DNA of 64,000 bases from Armatimonadota bacterium (GTDB taxonomy: Bacteria; Armatimonadota; UBA5829; DSUL01): the NCBI GenBank assembly GCA_020846715.1, contig JADLDK010000028.1:1-64000 (forward strand). Direction: 5' to 3'. The notes under the pieces are model-generated. The model saw nothing but the letters and a program-made list of their open reading frames with translations. It searched no databases and was not told the DNA's origin. Positions 7,448-16,809 of this stretch are shown piece after piece; position 1 is the stretch's first letter, and each line of letters opens with the position of its first letter. A program made the translations under genes and the position numbers.

Positions 7448-9907
7448 ATGATTCGACTCTACCCTCTGATACTGGCCCTTGCAGGGGTATTGTGGTCTGC
7501 GCCCGCTCACGCGCTTCTTGTGTGTCTGGACGCCGGCGCCCCGATCAACGAAAGCACTGGCCAGATTCAACTCAACGCGGCAGCGCTGAAGGCTACCGGC
7601 ACGCAGTACGTTCGCGTAAACTTTATTCTAGGACCGTGGAGCAATCCCAATGACGCCACCAAACGCGGCCCGCAGAATATGAGCTGGAAGCAAACTTACG
7701 ACCAGATCATCCACAGCCTGACTTCTCAGGGGATTGAGGTGTACGCTCTGATAGGTGCGCAGGCTGTCCACAGCTCGGCAGGCGGCAACTACAACAGCGA
7801 TCAATGGGTCAATGACTACGTAGCAAACTTCACCACCATCGTTGGCCAATTCAAAGATCGCGTGCGGGTTTACGAGTCTTTCAATGAACCCAACGACTGG
7901 GCCGGCGGCACAACCGCCCAGGTGCAGCCATTCTGGTTTGCAAAGATGCTGCAAAACATCTACCTTTCGGTGAAGATCAATAACGGGCACCAGAGTGACC
8001 AGAGCTGGCAGGTAACGCTGGTGAGTGGGCCTGGCTTCAGCCACGACATGGACACCGTCGCCACTTACATGCAGCAGACCTACCAGGCGGGTATCAACCA
8101 GCTTTCGTGGACGTCAGTCAAGAACAGCTACGGAACGTATCCGTTGGACGGCATCGGCTATCACATCTATGTCGCTCAGGGATCAACAGACACAACCACA
8201 GTCCGCAACGCTGTCAACAAGAACCTCAACGCAATCTGGAGTACAGTCAAGAGCTTTGAGGGGTCCAACACGCCTAAGAAGCTCTGGGTATCGGAGTGGA
8301 GCTGGAACACGGCATCGGTTTCAGAGAGTGGGCAGGCCAGCAATCTGACGACTGTGTTCAATCTGTTCAAAAGCGACGCACGCGTCGCGCTGGCGAGCTG
8401 GTTTCAGATTACGGACTTTGGGGCCTCCGACAAGTGGGGGCTCTTTCGGGCGGGCGGCCTCACTGAGGCTAACAAGAAGCCGTCCTGGCAGGCCTTCCAC
8501 GATTTTGCGGGGGCGCAGAACACTCCCGGCTCCATTACAGGCACAGTGCGTGACACACTGGGCAATTACCTGCAGGGTGTACAAGTAACCGCTTCGCCGG
8601 GCGCTTTCTCTACTACGACAGCGGCAGACGGAAGTTATACTTTATCTAATATACCTGTGGGAACTTATACTGTAGCTGCACAGAAGTTTGGCTACCGCCC
8701 TGGCAGTCAAGCGGTGAATGTGACATCGGGCACAGCGGCAACGACCTCTTTTGTCCTGGGGTTACCAGCTACAGTCACATCTCCGGCCGGCGCAAAGCAG
8801 AGAACGGATGGGAGCTTCGTCAGACTGGACAACGCAGTCGTGACCGCAAACTTTGCCGGAGACCGCATCTATATCGAGGCGGCCGATCGGTCCAGCGGCA
8901 TCGGAGTAACCGGCGCGCAGGCGGCAGTGGGAGACCGCGTGAACGTGACGGGTACGATGGTAAGTGCCGACGGAGAGCGTGTGTTCACATCGGCCGGCGT
9001 TCAAGTGGTTGCCTCAGGCCAGCCTGTCCCTTTTCCGCTGTCTATGCGCAACTCCACCCTTGGGGGTGAATCATTTGCGGCTCAGGGAGGTGTTGTGGAT
9101 AATGCGACCACCAATCCTGCCACTCCGGGCATTGGGCGCAACAATGTGGGACTTCTGGTTACAACATGGGGAAACGTCACGTTTGTTGACGGTCCGGGTG
9201 CGTGGTTTTACATTGACGACGGCTCAGGGCTGAAAGACGGGTCTGGCCATGTCGGTGTACGGGTCGCGGCTTCCGGGCTCACTTTGCCCGCCGAAGGGAA
9301 CCTGGTGCGCATCACAGGTATCAGCGGAGTGACGCGGATTGGCTCCAACAATGCCAGAATTGTGAGGGCGCGGCAGCAGAGCGATATTGTAAGGCTCTAC
9401 CCTCAAACGCTGGAGCCAATCGTCGGCAACGCCAGTTTTGAGGATGGAGCGCTTGCGCCCTGGAGCGCCTGCGGGTCAACGGATAACATTATTACGGGGA
9501 CGTGGTTTGGTGGAATCACGGCGCACTCTGGCAATGCCTTCGCCGGCACGGCCACGAACGGAGGAGTGCGGTCCGGTGGCTACTACCAGACGGTGGCTGT
9601 GGAGCCGGGCACGTCCTGTGTGGCCAAAGTCTGGAGCGCGGTATTTCGAGCTGCCAATTCCACCACATCCACGCTGTCGCGTATCGGGATTGACCCGAGT
9701 GGCGGAACGAATCCCGCTTCAGCGAACATCGCCTGGTCCGCCTGGGACATGCAGAGCGCAGACTACACCTTCGTCTGGCGGCAACTCCAAACACCTGCGG
9801 TTACCTCGATTTCTTCTACTGTGACTATCTTTCTGGACTTTCAGCAAAGCGAAAGCGCGGGCTGGCATGTCAACTGCTTCGACGACGCAACGCTTGAGGT
9901 CCACTGA
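7448..9907 (+). CDS. Secreted clan GH-A glycosidase with accessory modules
   Basis: This 819-residue protein has a signal peptide (1-22, ending SAPAHA). The TIM-barrel region at about 23-350 carries the clan GH-A marks: an acid/base candidate E147 in SFNEPND and a nucleophile candidate E283 in LWVSEWSW. Sequence alone does not fix the GH family; GH39 or GH5-like is plausible. A carboxypeptidase-regulatory-like domain follows at about 360-435 (GSITGTVRDTLGNYLQGV, DGSYTLSNIPVGTYTV). Then comes the shared C-terminal module (about 437-655; IYIEAADRSSGIGV, NNVGLLVTTWG, FYIDDGS, VRITGIS). The last domain, at about 660-819, starts IVGNASFEDGALAPW and resembles a carbohydrate-binding jelly roll. GGAGAGGA precedes the ATG. 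It is probably exported to attack polysaccharide. Confidence 0.85.
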   Translation: MIRLYPLILALAGVLWSAPAHALLVCLDAGAPINESTGQIQLNAAALKATGTQYVRVNFILGPWSNPNDATKRGPQNMSWKQTYDQIIHSLTSQGIEVYALIGAQAVHSSAGGNYNSDQWVNDYVANFTTIVGQFKDRVRVYESFNEPNDWAGGTTAQVQPFWFAKMLQNIYLSVKINNGHQSDQSWQVTLVSGPGFSHDMDTVATYMQQTYQAGINQLSWTSVKNSYGTYPLDGIGYHIYVAQGSTDTTTVRNAVNKNLNAIWSTVKSFEGSNTPKKLWVSEWSWNTASVSESGQASNLTTVFNLFKSDARVALASWFQITDFGASDKWGLFRAGGLTEANKKPSWQAFHDFAGAQNTPGSITGTVRDTLGNYLQGVQVTASPGAFSTTTAADGSYTLSNIPVGTYTVAAQKFGYRPGSQAVNVTSGTAATTSFVLGLPATVTSPAGAKQRTDGSFVRLDNAVVTANFAGDRIYIEAADRSSGIGVTGAQAAVGDRVNVTGTMVSADGERVFTSAGVQVVASGQPVPFPLSMRNSTLGGESFAAQGGVVDNATTNPATPGIGRNNVGLLVTTWGNVTFVDGPGAWFYIDDGSGLKDGSGHVGVRVAASGLTLPAEGNLVRITGISGVTRIGSNNARIVRARQQSDIVRLYPQTLEPIVGNASFEDGALAPWSACGSTDNIITGTWFGGITAHSGNAFAGTATNGGVRSGGYYQTVAVEPGTSCVAKVWSAVFRAANSTTSTLSRIGIDPSGGTNPASANIAWSAWDMQSADYTFVWRQLQTPAVTSISSTVTIFLDFQQSESAGWHVNCFDDATLEVH

Positions 9908-9943
9908 AAAATTCTTTCTACAAAAAACCAGTATTGCAAGTGA

Positions 9944-9972
9944 TTGACAGCAACGGTCTCAAGTGGTAGCCT
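9944..9972 (+). promoter_or_regulatory. Candidate sigma-70-type promoter for the PEP-CTERM gene
   Basis: TTGACA at 9944-9949 is followed after 17 bases by TAGCCT at 9967-9972. A TG one base upstream of the -10 makes it an extended type. It lies 74 bases before the ATG at 10046. The -35 is perfect and the -10 is weak. Confidence 0.45.
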
Positions 9973-10045
9973 TGATTGATAATGCGGGAGGAGCCGGGGG
10001 ATGGATCACATGTCCGAGCACGCCCCGCAAAGAAAGGGAGAAACG

Positions 10046-10810
10046 ATGAAAGCTTCTTTTAGCCTTCTGGTCCTGGCTGCGACTGCTGTGTGCGCTAACG
10101 CAGCGCCAGTCGTAACCACCACCCAGGGTAATGACGGCGATCTGGCAAAAAGCCCCAGCGCGATTGATCTGATTGAAGGCAAGATTGCGACAGAGCTGCC
10201 CGGAGACAAGGGATGGCATCCAGCCAATAGCGACCCACTGGATAAGTTGCCAGCGTTCACTGACGGTCAGGGAATGCGCGCAACCGGTCTGACCGGTTTG
10301 CTGAACGACTTTCCAGGCCCGGGCACACCGACCAAACTTATTCAGTACGATCTGAACTCTCCCACAGACATCTGGGAGATTGACGTGTTCTCTGGCAACA
10401 ACGGCAGAGACGGCCGCGTGTTTCACACTTATACGGTGGCCTTCTCAACAGACGGCGCCAATTACAGCAATCCGATCTACGTGCAGTCGCATCCCTCTGG
10501 CACTCTCAACAACGCGAACAACAATCAGTGGGCGAGAGTGTTGACGCAGCTCACGGATAGCGCCGGCCCGCTGGCGACTGGTGTCACCAACCTGCGCTTC
10601 AGCTTCTACGCAGTGGACAACACTCAGGGACAGATGCGGGATCCGTTTGACGGTGTTAACCCGTTTACAGGTATTGACGACGGACTGGGCGCACCGATCT
10701 CATCTCCATTGATTCTCGAGATTGATGTGGTTCCGGAGCCGGCTTCCGTAGCCGCGATGGCCCTTGGGCTGACCGGATTTGCCGCGACCTTCCGCCGACG
10801 GCGCGCGTAA
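10046..10810 (+). CDS. PEP-CTERM sorting-signal protein
   Basis: This 254-residue exported protein has a signal peptide ending CANA. The body is a beta-rich domain of about 205 residues of unknown function (TELPGDKGWHPAN, LTGLLNDFPG, GRVFHTYTVAFSTDGANY, GQMRDPFDG). It ends with a classical PEP-CTERM signal: VPEPAS, a hydrophobic span and RRRR. Such tails are processed by exosortases, and none lies in this window. GGGAG precedes the ATG at 10046; an upstream ATG at 10001 would bury the signal peptide. The next gene is a close tandem paralogue of the body but has a different C-terminus. Confidence 0.85.
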   Translation: MKASFSLLVLAATAVCANAAPVVTTTQGNDGDLAKSPSAIDLIEGKIATELPGDKGWHPANSDPLDKLPAFTDGQGMRATGLTGLLNDFPGPGTPTKLIQYDLNSPTDIWEIDVFSGNNGRDGRVFHTYTVAFSTDGANYSNPIYVQSHPSGTLNNANNNQWARVLTQLTDSAGPLATGVTNLRFSFYAVDNTQGQMRDPFDGVNPFTGIDDGLGAPISSPLILEIDVVPEPASVAAMALGLTGFAATFRRRRA

Positions 10811-10828
10811 ATCCAGCGTTCAAGTCAT

Positions 10829-10858
10829 GGGAAGCGCAGTGCCCACTCTGCGCTTCCC
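10829..10858 (+). other. Intergenic hairpin between tandem paralogues
   Basis: A perfect 11-base-pair inverted repeat (GGGAAGCGCAG at 10829-10839, CTGCGCTTCCC at 10848-10858) with an 8-base loop sits between the two paralogous genes. It has no T run, so it is a poor intrinsic terminator. A role in mRNA processing or partial attenuation is possible. Confidence 0.5.
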
Positions 10859-10877
10859 CTGCCGAAAGGAACAATCG

Positions 10878-12224
10878 ATGAAAGGCTATTTTCTGCCGCT
10901 TGCTGCCGCTGTGCTGGCAGTATCTCTGAGTGCCCCCGGGATCACTGCACCCGTTGTCGTGACGACGCAGGGTGAGCTGGGCGATCTGGCAGCCGCCTAC
11001 AGCACCACTGATCTGATCGAGGGAATGATCGCAACCGAGCTGCCTGGCGACAAAGGTTGGCATCCTGCCAACGCCGACCCCTTGGACAAGCTGCCGGCTT
11101 TCACTGACGGACAGGGCATGCGGCCAAGCGGCCTTACGGGCCTTCTGAACGATTTCCCAGGCGCGGGCACACCGACAAAGCTGATTCAATATCAGTTTGA
11201 CAGCCCAAAAGACATTGACGAGATTCGTGTTTTCAGCGGGAACAAGAATAATACTGACGGACGTGTTTTTCACACTTACACTGCAGAGTTCTCACCCAAC
11301 GGGATAGACTTCACGCCGCCGATCTATGTCCAGTCGCATCCCTCTGGCACTATTAACAATGACGCCGGAATATTCAACCACTGGCACAACGCGTTGACGC
11401 AGTTGACGGACGATTCCGGAAAAGTTGCTTATGGCGTGCGCTATTTGCGACTCAAATTCTATTCCGTTGACAACACCGGTGGTCAGATGCGCGATCCGTT
11501 TGACGGCGAGAACCCGTTTACCGGTACGGATGATGGATTGAGCGCAGGCTTTGTCTCTCCGTTGATTCTGGAGATCGACGTGTTCGGCGCCAACAGTGTT
11601 GCGCAGCCAGTTGCCACTATTGGCGAAGCGCGCGCAAAGCCGCTGGGGATGCTGGTTTCACTGAGTGACAAGGTTGTCACCAAGAGCGCTACAACCGAGT
11701 TCTTTATGGAAGAGGCGAACCGCAGCGCCGGAATCAGAGTAGTTTCTGCAGAGAACCCACCGGCAAACCAGAAGGTGTCGATCACGGGACAGATTGTAAC
11801 CTCGTCCACCAACGGCGAGAAGTATCTGGAAGCCACGGGACAGCCTGCCACTGTTGGGGCGGCTGCGACAGTTGGCCCACTCGATATGCGAAACGGCGTC
11901 ATCGGAGGTCAATCCGCAACTGGTAGCGCAGGGCTGGCGACAGATGGTCTTCTGGTCACGACATGGGGCAAAGTCACCGGCATTGATATTGGCAACAGCG
12001 TCGTGTACATTGACGATGGCAGCAATGCAGCCAACGATACGCCGGTCGGAACTTTAGGCGAGCAGGTCGCGGGGCTTAAGGTCGGTCCTGGTGATGTGTT
12101 CAGCCTCCTGCCGGGTCAGTATGTCGGTGTGACGGGGATTTCCCGTCTGGACGCCGGCGGCCTCGGCATTATCCGACGCGTAGAGCCGCTGGACTTTGGC
12201 TCTTCTATAGTGAGTCTCGACTGA
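10878..12224 (+). CDS. Secreted paralogue of the PEP-CTERM protein, with the shared C-terminal module
   Basis: This 448-residue protein has a signal peptide (MKGYFLPLAAAVLAVSLSAP). Residues of about 25-240 are strongly similar to the body of the upstream PEP-CTERM protein, including TELPGDKGWHPAN, LDKLPAFTDGQGMR, YVQSHPSGT and GQMRDPFDGENPFTG. The PEP tail is absent. In its place is the roughly 200-residue module found in the subtilase and both glycosidases (ANRSAGIRVV, VSITGQIV, LDMRNGVIGGQ, GLLVTTWGKVTG, VYIDDGSN, YVGVTGISRLD). AAGGA lies 8 bases before the ATG at 10878. The pair looks like a tandem duplication followed by a C-terminal swap. Confidence 0.85.
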   Translation: MKGYFLPLAAAVLAVSLSAPGITAPVVVTTQGELGDLAAAYSTTDLIEGMIATELPGDKGWHPANADPLDKLPAFTDGQGMRPSGLTGLLNDFPGAGTPTKLIQYQFDSPKDIDEIRVFSGNKNNTDGRVFHTYTAEFSPNGIDFTPPIYVQSHPSGTINNDAGIFNHWHNALTQLTDDSGKVAYGVRYLRLKFYSVDNTGGQMRDPFDGENPFTGTDDGLSAGFVSPLILEIDVFGANSVAQPVATIGEARAKPLGMLVSLSDKVVTKSATTEFFMEEANRSAGIRVVSAENPPANQKVSITGQIVTSSTNGEKYLEATGQPATVGAAATVGPLDMRNGVIGGQSATGSAGLATDGLLVTTWGKVTGIDIGNSVVYIDDGSNAANDTPVGTLGEQVAGLKVGPGDVFSLLPGQYVGVTGISRLDAGGLGIIRRVEPLDFGSSIVSLD

Positions 12225-12250
12225 ACTATTCCTGAGCCGCTTTTCCTGCT

Positions 12251-12281
12251 GAGCCGGAGTAAACCTCCGGCTCTTTTTTTT
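12251..12281 (+). terminator. Intrinsic terminator
   Basis: GAGCCGGAG (12251-12259), a 5-base loop, CTCCGGCTC (12265-12273), then eight T. It ends the transcript of the tandem paralogues. Confidence 0.9.
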
Positions 12282-12358
12282 GTACCGATGTTAAGGACTT
12301 CTTCAGAACGCCCGTCATACTCAGCAGAAGGCCTTCGAGACAACAGCAAAACAGGATA

Positions 12359-12778
12359 ATGAGGAGTATGAAAAATAGAACACTGGCTCTCTTAGCCACA
12401 GCCTTTGTGCTGATAACCTCCGTGGGAGTCTGGGCAGCGGACACTCACCCGAAAACTCAGAACGGGCGACTCGATCCGCAGGCAAGACACCGCGCCATAG
12501 GCTGTCTGCAGAAAGCCGCAGACGCCGCCGGCGTAACTCCGGAGCAGAAGGCTCAGATTAAACAGATCAACGACAAGTTCCGGGCGGACGTGAAGGCCTT
12601 GCGCCAATCTGACCTGCCTCAGGACCAGAAACGCGCAAAGTTGCGCGAGTTGAGGATCGCGCACCGCGAGGAGATCAAGAAGGTTTTGACTACACAGCAA
12701 CTGACGGCGATCAAGAAGTACATGAAAGAGAACTGTCCGCGAACTGGCGACGCTGCCCGACAAGGCAAAAAGGCATAG
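12359..12778 (+). CDS. Small Spy/LTXXQ-like periplasmic protein
   Basis: This exported protein of 139 residues has a hydrophobic signal segment ending VWAAD. The mature part is helical and highly charged. It contains VTPEQKAQIKQINDKF, DQKRAKLRELRIAHREEI and LTTQQLTAIKKYM, the paired LTxxQ-type helices of Spy/CpxP proteins. Those act as periplasmic chaperones or sensors of envelope and metal stress. The exact start (ATG at 12359 or 12368) is unclear because AGGA and GAGGAG lie very close to both. It is flanked by two strong terminators, so it is a monocistron. A distant analogue lies at 62324-62941. Confidence 0.65.
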   Translation: MRSMKNRTLALLATAFVLITSVGVWAADTHPKTQNGRLDPQARHRAIGCLQKAADAAGVTPEQKAQIKQINDKFRADVKALRQSDLPQDQKRAKLRELRIAHREEIKKVLTTQQLTAIKKYMKENCPRTGDAARQGKKA

Positions 12779-12823
12779 CGCCAAATCTGACCAAACTTAC
12801 ATCTGACCCACACACGCACTCAA

Positions 12824-12856
12824 AGGTCCCGCCTTTCACAGGCGGGACCTCTTTTT
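12824..12856 (+). terminator. Intrinsic terminator
   Basis: AGGTCCCGCC (12824-12833), a 7-base loop, GGCGGGACCT (12841-12850), then C and five T, just after the Spy-like gene. Confidence 0.9.
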
Positions 12857-12950
12857 GTCAAAGGCAGGCAGGAGTTGACAGGCACTCCTGCAATCAGACA
12901 ACCTCTTCGCACGAGATTCCTTTCAGTTTGAACAAGGGGTGCGAAAGAAA

Positions 12951-13928
12951 ATGGATATGCAGTACACACAACTTGGCCGATCCGGGCTGAAGGTCAGCCG
13001 CTTCTGCCTGGGCACAATGAACTTTGGCCCTGTCACCAGTGAGGCCGACAGCCACAGGATTATGGATCGCGCACTGGAGCACGGTATCAATTTCTTTGAT
13101 ACCGCCAACGTCTACGGCTGGGCGCTGGGGGAAGGCATTACGGAGCAGATCATCGGACGCTGGTTCGCAAAAGGTGGCGGCCGGCGCGAGAAAACTGTGA
13201 TTGCAACCAAGCTCTACAACGAGATGGGAAACTGGCCGAACGAATCCCGCGTGTCCGCCCTGCACATCCGCCACGCCTGCGAAGGCAGTCTGAAGCGCCT
13301 GCAGACTGACTATATCGACCTTTACCAGATGCACCATATCGCCCGTGAGTGCCCCTGGGAAGAGGTCTGGCAGGCATTTGAAAAGCTTTACAACGACGGC
13401 AAAATCCTGTATGCAGGCGCCAGCAACTTTGCTGGCTGGCACATTGCCAAGGCACAGGAGGAAGCGCGCAAACGCAACTTCATGGGCCTGGTCTCGGAAC
13501 AAAGCCTTTACAACTTGAAGGCGCGTACGGTGGAGTTGGAAGTGCTGCCAGCCTGCCAGGACTACGGCCTGGGTGTGATCCCGTGGAGTCCGCTCGGCAG
13601 CGGGCTTTTGGGCGGGGCTTTGAAGAAAGCAAGCGAGGGCCGGCGCGCTCAGGAAGGCGTGCAGCAGACCATTGAAGCTCACCGTCCCCAGCTTGAGAAG
13701 TATGAAAAGCTCTGCGCGGACATTGACGCAGAGCCCGCCAATGTGGCGCTGTCGTGGCTCCTGCATCAGCCCGCTGTGACTGCGCCCATCATCGGCCCGA
13801 GAACTCTGGGGCAATTGGACAACACTCTTCGCGCGCTTGAGGTCAAACTGAGCGAAGAGACGCTCAAGAAGCTGGACGATATCTGGCCGGGACCGGGAGG
13901 AGCTGCCCCTGAGGCCTACGCCTGGTAG
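12951..13928 (+). CDS. Aldo/keto reductase
   Basis: This NAD(P)H-dependent oxidoreductase of the aldo-keto reductase superfamily has a TIM barrel of about 325 residues. The catalytic tetrad is visible: Asp and Tyr in FFDTANVYG, Lys in VIATKL and His in DLYQMHH. The cofactor site is marked by GASNFAGW and VTAPIIGPRTLGQLD. The N-terminus YTQLGRSGLKVSRFCLGTMNFG is typical. The physiological substrate cannot be read from the sequence. ATG at 12951 is preferred over the GTG at 12939, because family members begin a few residues before the LGRSGLKVS motif. The flanking terminators indicate a single-gene transcript. Confidence 0.9.
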   Translation: MDMQYTQLGRSGLKVSRFCLGTMNFGPVTSEADSHRIMDRALEHGINFFDTANVYGWALGEGITEQIIGRWFAKGGGRREKTVIATKLYNEMGNWPNESRVSALHIRHACEGSLKRLQTDYIDLYQMHHIARECPWEEVWQAFEKLYNDGKILYAGASNFAGWHIAKAQEEARKRNFMGLVSEQSLYNLKARTVELEVLPACQDYGLGVIPWSPLGSGLLGGALKKASEGRRAQEGVQQTIEAHRPQLEKYEKLCADIDAEPANVALSWLLHQPAVTAPIIGPRTLGQLDNTLRALEVKLSEETLKKLDDIWPGPGGAAPEAYAW

Positions 13929-13992
13929 GACGCCCCGTTTCACCGCCGCTGCGATGACAGTCGGGTCTGATCTCGCAACGACGCATTAATAA

Positions 13993-14024
13993 AGCGCGCC
14001 GCTTTACCGCGGCGCGCTTTTTTT
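13993..14024 (+). terminator. Terminator between convergent genes, possibly bidirectional
   Basis: AGCGCGCCGC (13993-14002), a 6-base loop, GCGGCGCGCT (14009-14018), then a T run to 14024. The minus strand ends TTTATT, so it may also stop the glutamate dehydrogenase transcript. Confidence 0.85.
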
Positions 14025-14044
14025 AGAACAGGTTCGTCGAGAAT

Positions 14045-15313
14045 CTACACCCAGCCGCGCAACTTCATGGCCTCGGCCACGCGTTGGATGGAGACCATGT
14101 AGGCGGCGGTCCGCATATCAACGCCAAACTCTGTCGACGTGTTGAGAACCGCGCGGAACGCTTCGGTCATCTTACGATCCAGGCGGTGATGTACCTCCGC
14201 TTCCTCCCAGTAGTAGCCACTCGAGTTCTGCACCCATTCAAAGTACGAAACAGTGACTCCACCGGCATTACACAGGAAGTCTGGAATTACAAACACGTTG
14301 TTGTTAAACAGGATCTCGTCAGCCGCGGGAGTCGTCGGGCCGTTAGCGAGCTCTGCGATAATATTAGCTCGAATACGGGAAGCATTGTGTTCCGTAATGA
14401 CCTCTTCCAACGCGGAAGGCGCAAGAACTTCTACATCCAGCTCCAGCAACTCATCATTGCTGATCTGCTGAGCGCCAGGGAAATTGGCCACAGTACCCGT
14501 GCGCCGCTTCTCATTTACGAGTGCCTGTGGATCAAGTCCGCCGGGGTTATAAACTCCTCCGCGCGTATCACTGACAGCGACAATCCGGCATCCGAGAAGG
14601 TCGTGGAAGAGTGTCGCCGCATACTGGCCAGCGTTGCCGAATCCCTGAATGGCAACCGTGCTTGACTTGAGGTCCAGCCCAAGGTGCTCCGCTGCCTCAC
14701 GGACCGTATAAGCCCCACCCCGGGCAGTGGCATCGCCACGCCCGGCGGATCCGCCGATAGCCAGCGGCTTGCCCGTAATAACTCCGGGCGCATGGTGGCC
14801 AACGATGGTGGAGTACTCATCCATCATCCAGGCCATAATCTGCGGTGTGGTGTACACATCTGGAGCGGGAATGTCTTTATCTGGACCAATGAAGCGGCTG
14901 ATTGCGCGCACGTAGGCGCGGCTCAACCTCTCAAGCTCCGTCTCGGAGAGAGATTTCGGGTCACAAATGATCCCACCCTTACCGCCGCCCAACGGAATGT
15001 CCACAACGGCGCACTTCCACGTCATCCACGCGGCAAGCGCGCGCACGGTGTCAATCGTCTCCTCAGGATGAAAACGGATGCCGCCCTTGTTCGGACCTCG
15101 AGCGTCGTTGTACTGCACTCGATAAGCATTGAACGTCCGGCAAGATCCGTCGTCCATCTTGATGGTGAGGGTAACGTGCATCTCACGCGCCGGCTGTCGC
15201 AGCGCAGTGTGAATGCCAGAGTCGAGTTTAAGGATTGCCGCAGCCTTGTCAAGCTGCTGCTGTGCTATATGGAAGGGGTTGATCTTCTCTTCCAACAGTT
15301 GTGCGTGGGCCAA
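14045..15313 (-). CDS. gdhA: Glutamate dehydrogenase
   Basis: This hexameric-type glutamate dehydrogenase (422 residues) interconverts glutamate with 2-oxoglutarate and ammonium. Substrate-site marks are [11 protein letters not shown], the catalytic-lysine segment PLGGGKGGI and the Asp in IPAPDVYT. The nucleotide fold has [46 protein letters not shown] and a C-terminal helix complete the family pattern. The start is judged to be TTG at 15313, because GAGGAG lies 7 bases before it; an in-frame TTG at 15328 has no ribosome site. Specificity for NAD or NADP is not clear. Confidence 0.93.
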   Translation of the reverse strand: MAHAQLLEEKINPFHIAQQQLDKAAAILKLDSGIHTALRQPAREMHVTLTIKMDDGSCRTFNAYRVQYNDARGPNKGGIRFHPEETIDTVRALAAWMTWKCAVVDIPLGGGKGGIICDPKSLSETELERLSRAYVRAISRFIGPDKDIPAPDVYTTPQIMAWMMDEYSTIVGHHAPGVITGKPLAIGGSAGRGDATARGGAYTVREAAEHLGLDLKSSTVAIQGFGNAGQYAATLFHDLLGCRIVAVSDTRGGVYNPGGLDPQALVNEKRRTGTVANFPGAQQISNDELLELDVEVLAPSALEEVITEHNASRIRANIIAELANGPTTPAADEILFNNNVFVIPDFLCNAGGVTVSYFEWVQNSSGYYWEEAEVHHRLDRKMTEAFRAVLNTSTEFGVDMRTAAYMVSIQRVAEAMKLRGWV

Positions 15314-15774
15314 TGTCGTTCTCCTCAAGTGGTAACGCCGAGAAGGCTACGCATGAAAGAAGTATGGCGCACGACTATGTGCTGGTAAGTAGCCAGCGGT
15401 CTCCCGCTCTGCATTGCCAGTGCAGGCGTTGTGAGCAAGGAAACATCTCAGAGATCCAAACCAGGGGCTTTGTTCGCGTGCTCTTGCGCGCGATGTCTGA
15501 TCAGACTCTTTTGCCTCAGAATGGGCAAATCATGCACAACCTTACATTTCGGGAAGTACAATTTAGCAAGATTACGCGCTCTGCGTCAAGATATGAAGAT
15601 ACAAAAATTCAGTCTTTTCAGGGGGACAACTCACTTTTTCGAGCCAAAACAGACGCAAAATGCCTTGACGCGCAGATTTTCCACTTGTCTCAGCTTGCTC
15701 TATGAGCGCCTACAATACGGGCGAGAACAAGGGTTTTTGCGGACGCCCCAATAAGACGAGCCGGGGGAGATGCG
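15314..15774 (+). other. Intergenic region between divergent genes
   Basis: These 460 bases separate gdhA from the dehydrogenase pair. Short frames exist on the plus strand but have no family resemblance and no good ribosome sites. A TACAAT at 15711-15716 could be a -10 element for the gene at 15775, but I find no well-spaced -35. Both promoters presumably lie here. Confidence 0.4.
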
Positions 15775-16809
15775 ATGAGAGCGGCTGTGCACACCGATGC
15801 TTTTGAACTGAGTTTGCAGGACTGGCCGGACCCGGAAATCCGGGCGCCGGATGACGTCATTGTCCGAGTCGGATCGGTGGGCATTTGCGGAAGCGATAAG
15901 CACGATCTGGACCACTTCCCGGCGCGTCCGCAGATTCCGGGCCACGAGTTCGCCGGAGTCATCCATGAGGTGGGCGCTGATGCGGCTGGTTTCAAGCCTG
16001 GCGACCGTGTCCTGGTCAGGCCGCATACGCGGTGCGGAAAGTGTGGAGAGTGTCTCAAGACACCTCGCGGAGAGTGTCTGTCCCCGGGAGTTTTTGGCTG
16101 CCGTGGTGTGCAACACCCACCCGGCGCTATGGCGGAGCAGATACTGGTCCGGGCGGAAAATCTCTGGAAAGTCCCAGACAATATTCCGCTTGCGCACGCT
16201 GCCCTTGCCGACCCTCTGGCGGTCGCCATTCATGCCGTAGAGCGCGGGCCGTCCGTACGTGCAGAGACCTGCGTTATTATGGGCGCCGGGGTCATCGGGC
16301 TGTTGCTTGCACAGGTGCTGCGGCTTGACGGCGCCGGTGAGGTCGCGCTGGTGGACGTGCTGGCGTCTCACCTGGAAGTGGCGAGGGGACAGGGTGAGTT
16401 CCTGACATTTTCGGGCGATGACCGGGAAAAGCTCGAAGGTGATCTGAACGCGCTGAAATCCGGAATCTTCTTCGAGCTCGCGGGCGGAGAGGCTCCGACG
16501 CTGGATGCTGCCATTCAGTGTATCCGCCCGGGTGGGACCGTGCTGCTGGTGTCTCAACGTCCAGGTGGCGCATGGATCAATTATCAGAGAGTAATGGGTA
16601 ACGAGCTGAACCTGCACGGGGTCGCGGGGGTGTCGGACGAGGCCTGGGAGCGCGCCGTTGAGTTGCTGTTCTCCGGGCGAATCAACGCAGCGCCGCTGAT
16701 TACCCACACCTACCCGCTCGAAGAAGCGACCCGGGCGCTTGACACAGCCTGTCACGGAGACTCGCTAAAGGTCTGTCTGTCACCTAACCCGGACCTGATG
16801 GGATGCTGA
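15775..16809 (+). CDS. Zinc-dependent alcohol/polyol dehydrogenase
   Basis: This 344-residue medium-chain dehydrogenase is of the sorbitol/threonine dehydrogenase type. Catalytic zinc ligands are Cys in VGICGSDKHD and His-Glu in PGHEFAG. The structural zinc site is CGKCGECLKTPRGEC. The cofactor fold has VIMGAGVIGLLLAQ, and an Asp at the end of the next strand (VALVDVL) suggests NAD preference. GGGGGAG precedes the ATG. Its last 7 bases overlap the start of the sugar isomerase-like gene, so the two are cotranscribed. Together they probably oxidise and isomerise a sugar or polyol; the substrate is not identifiable. Confidence 0.88.
   Translation: MRAAVHTDAFELSLQDWPDPEIRAPDDVIVRVGSVGICGSDKHDLDHFPARPQIPGHEFAGVIHEVGADAAGFKPGDRVLVRPHTRCGKCGECLKTPRGECLSPGVFGCRGVQHPPGAMAEQILVRAENLWKVPDNIPLAHAALADPLAVAIHAVERGPSVRAETCVIMGAGVIGLLLAQVLRLDGAGEVALVDVLASHLEVARGQGEFLTFSGDDREKLEGDLNALKSGIFFELAGGEAPTLDAAIQCIRPGGTVLLVSQRPGGAWINYQRVMGNELNLHGVAGVSDEAWERAVELLFSGRINAAPLITHTYPLEEATRALDTACHGDSLKVCLSPNPDLMGC

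Noticed and set aside
12894-13943. 349-codon minus-strand frame opposite the aldo/keto reductase
   Set aside because: The sense frame is a clear family member; the antisense frame is a codon-usage shadow.
15301-15705. 134-codon frame upstream of the zinc dehydrogenase
   Set aside because: Overlaps the gdhA start region, has no recognisable domain and composition like non-coding DNA.
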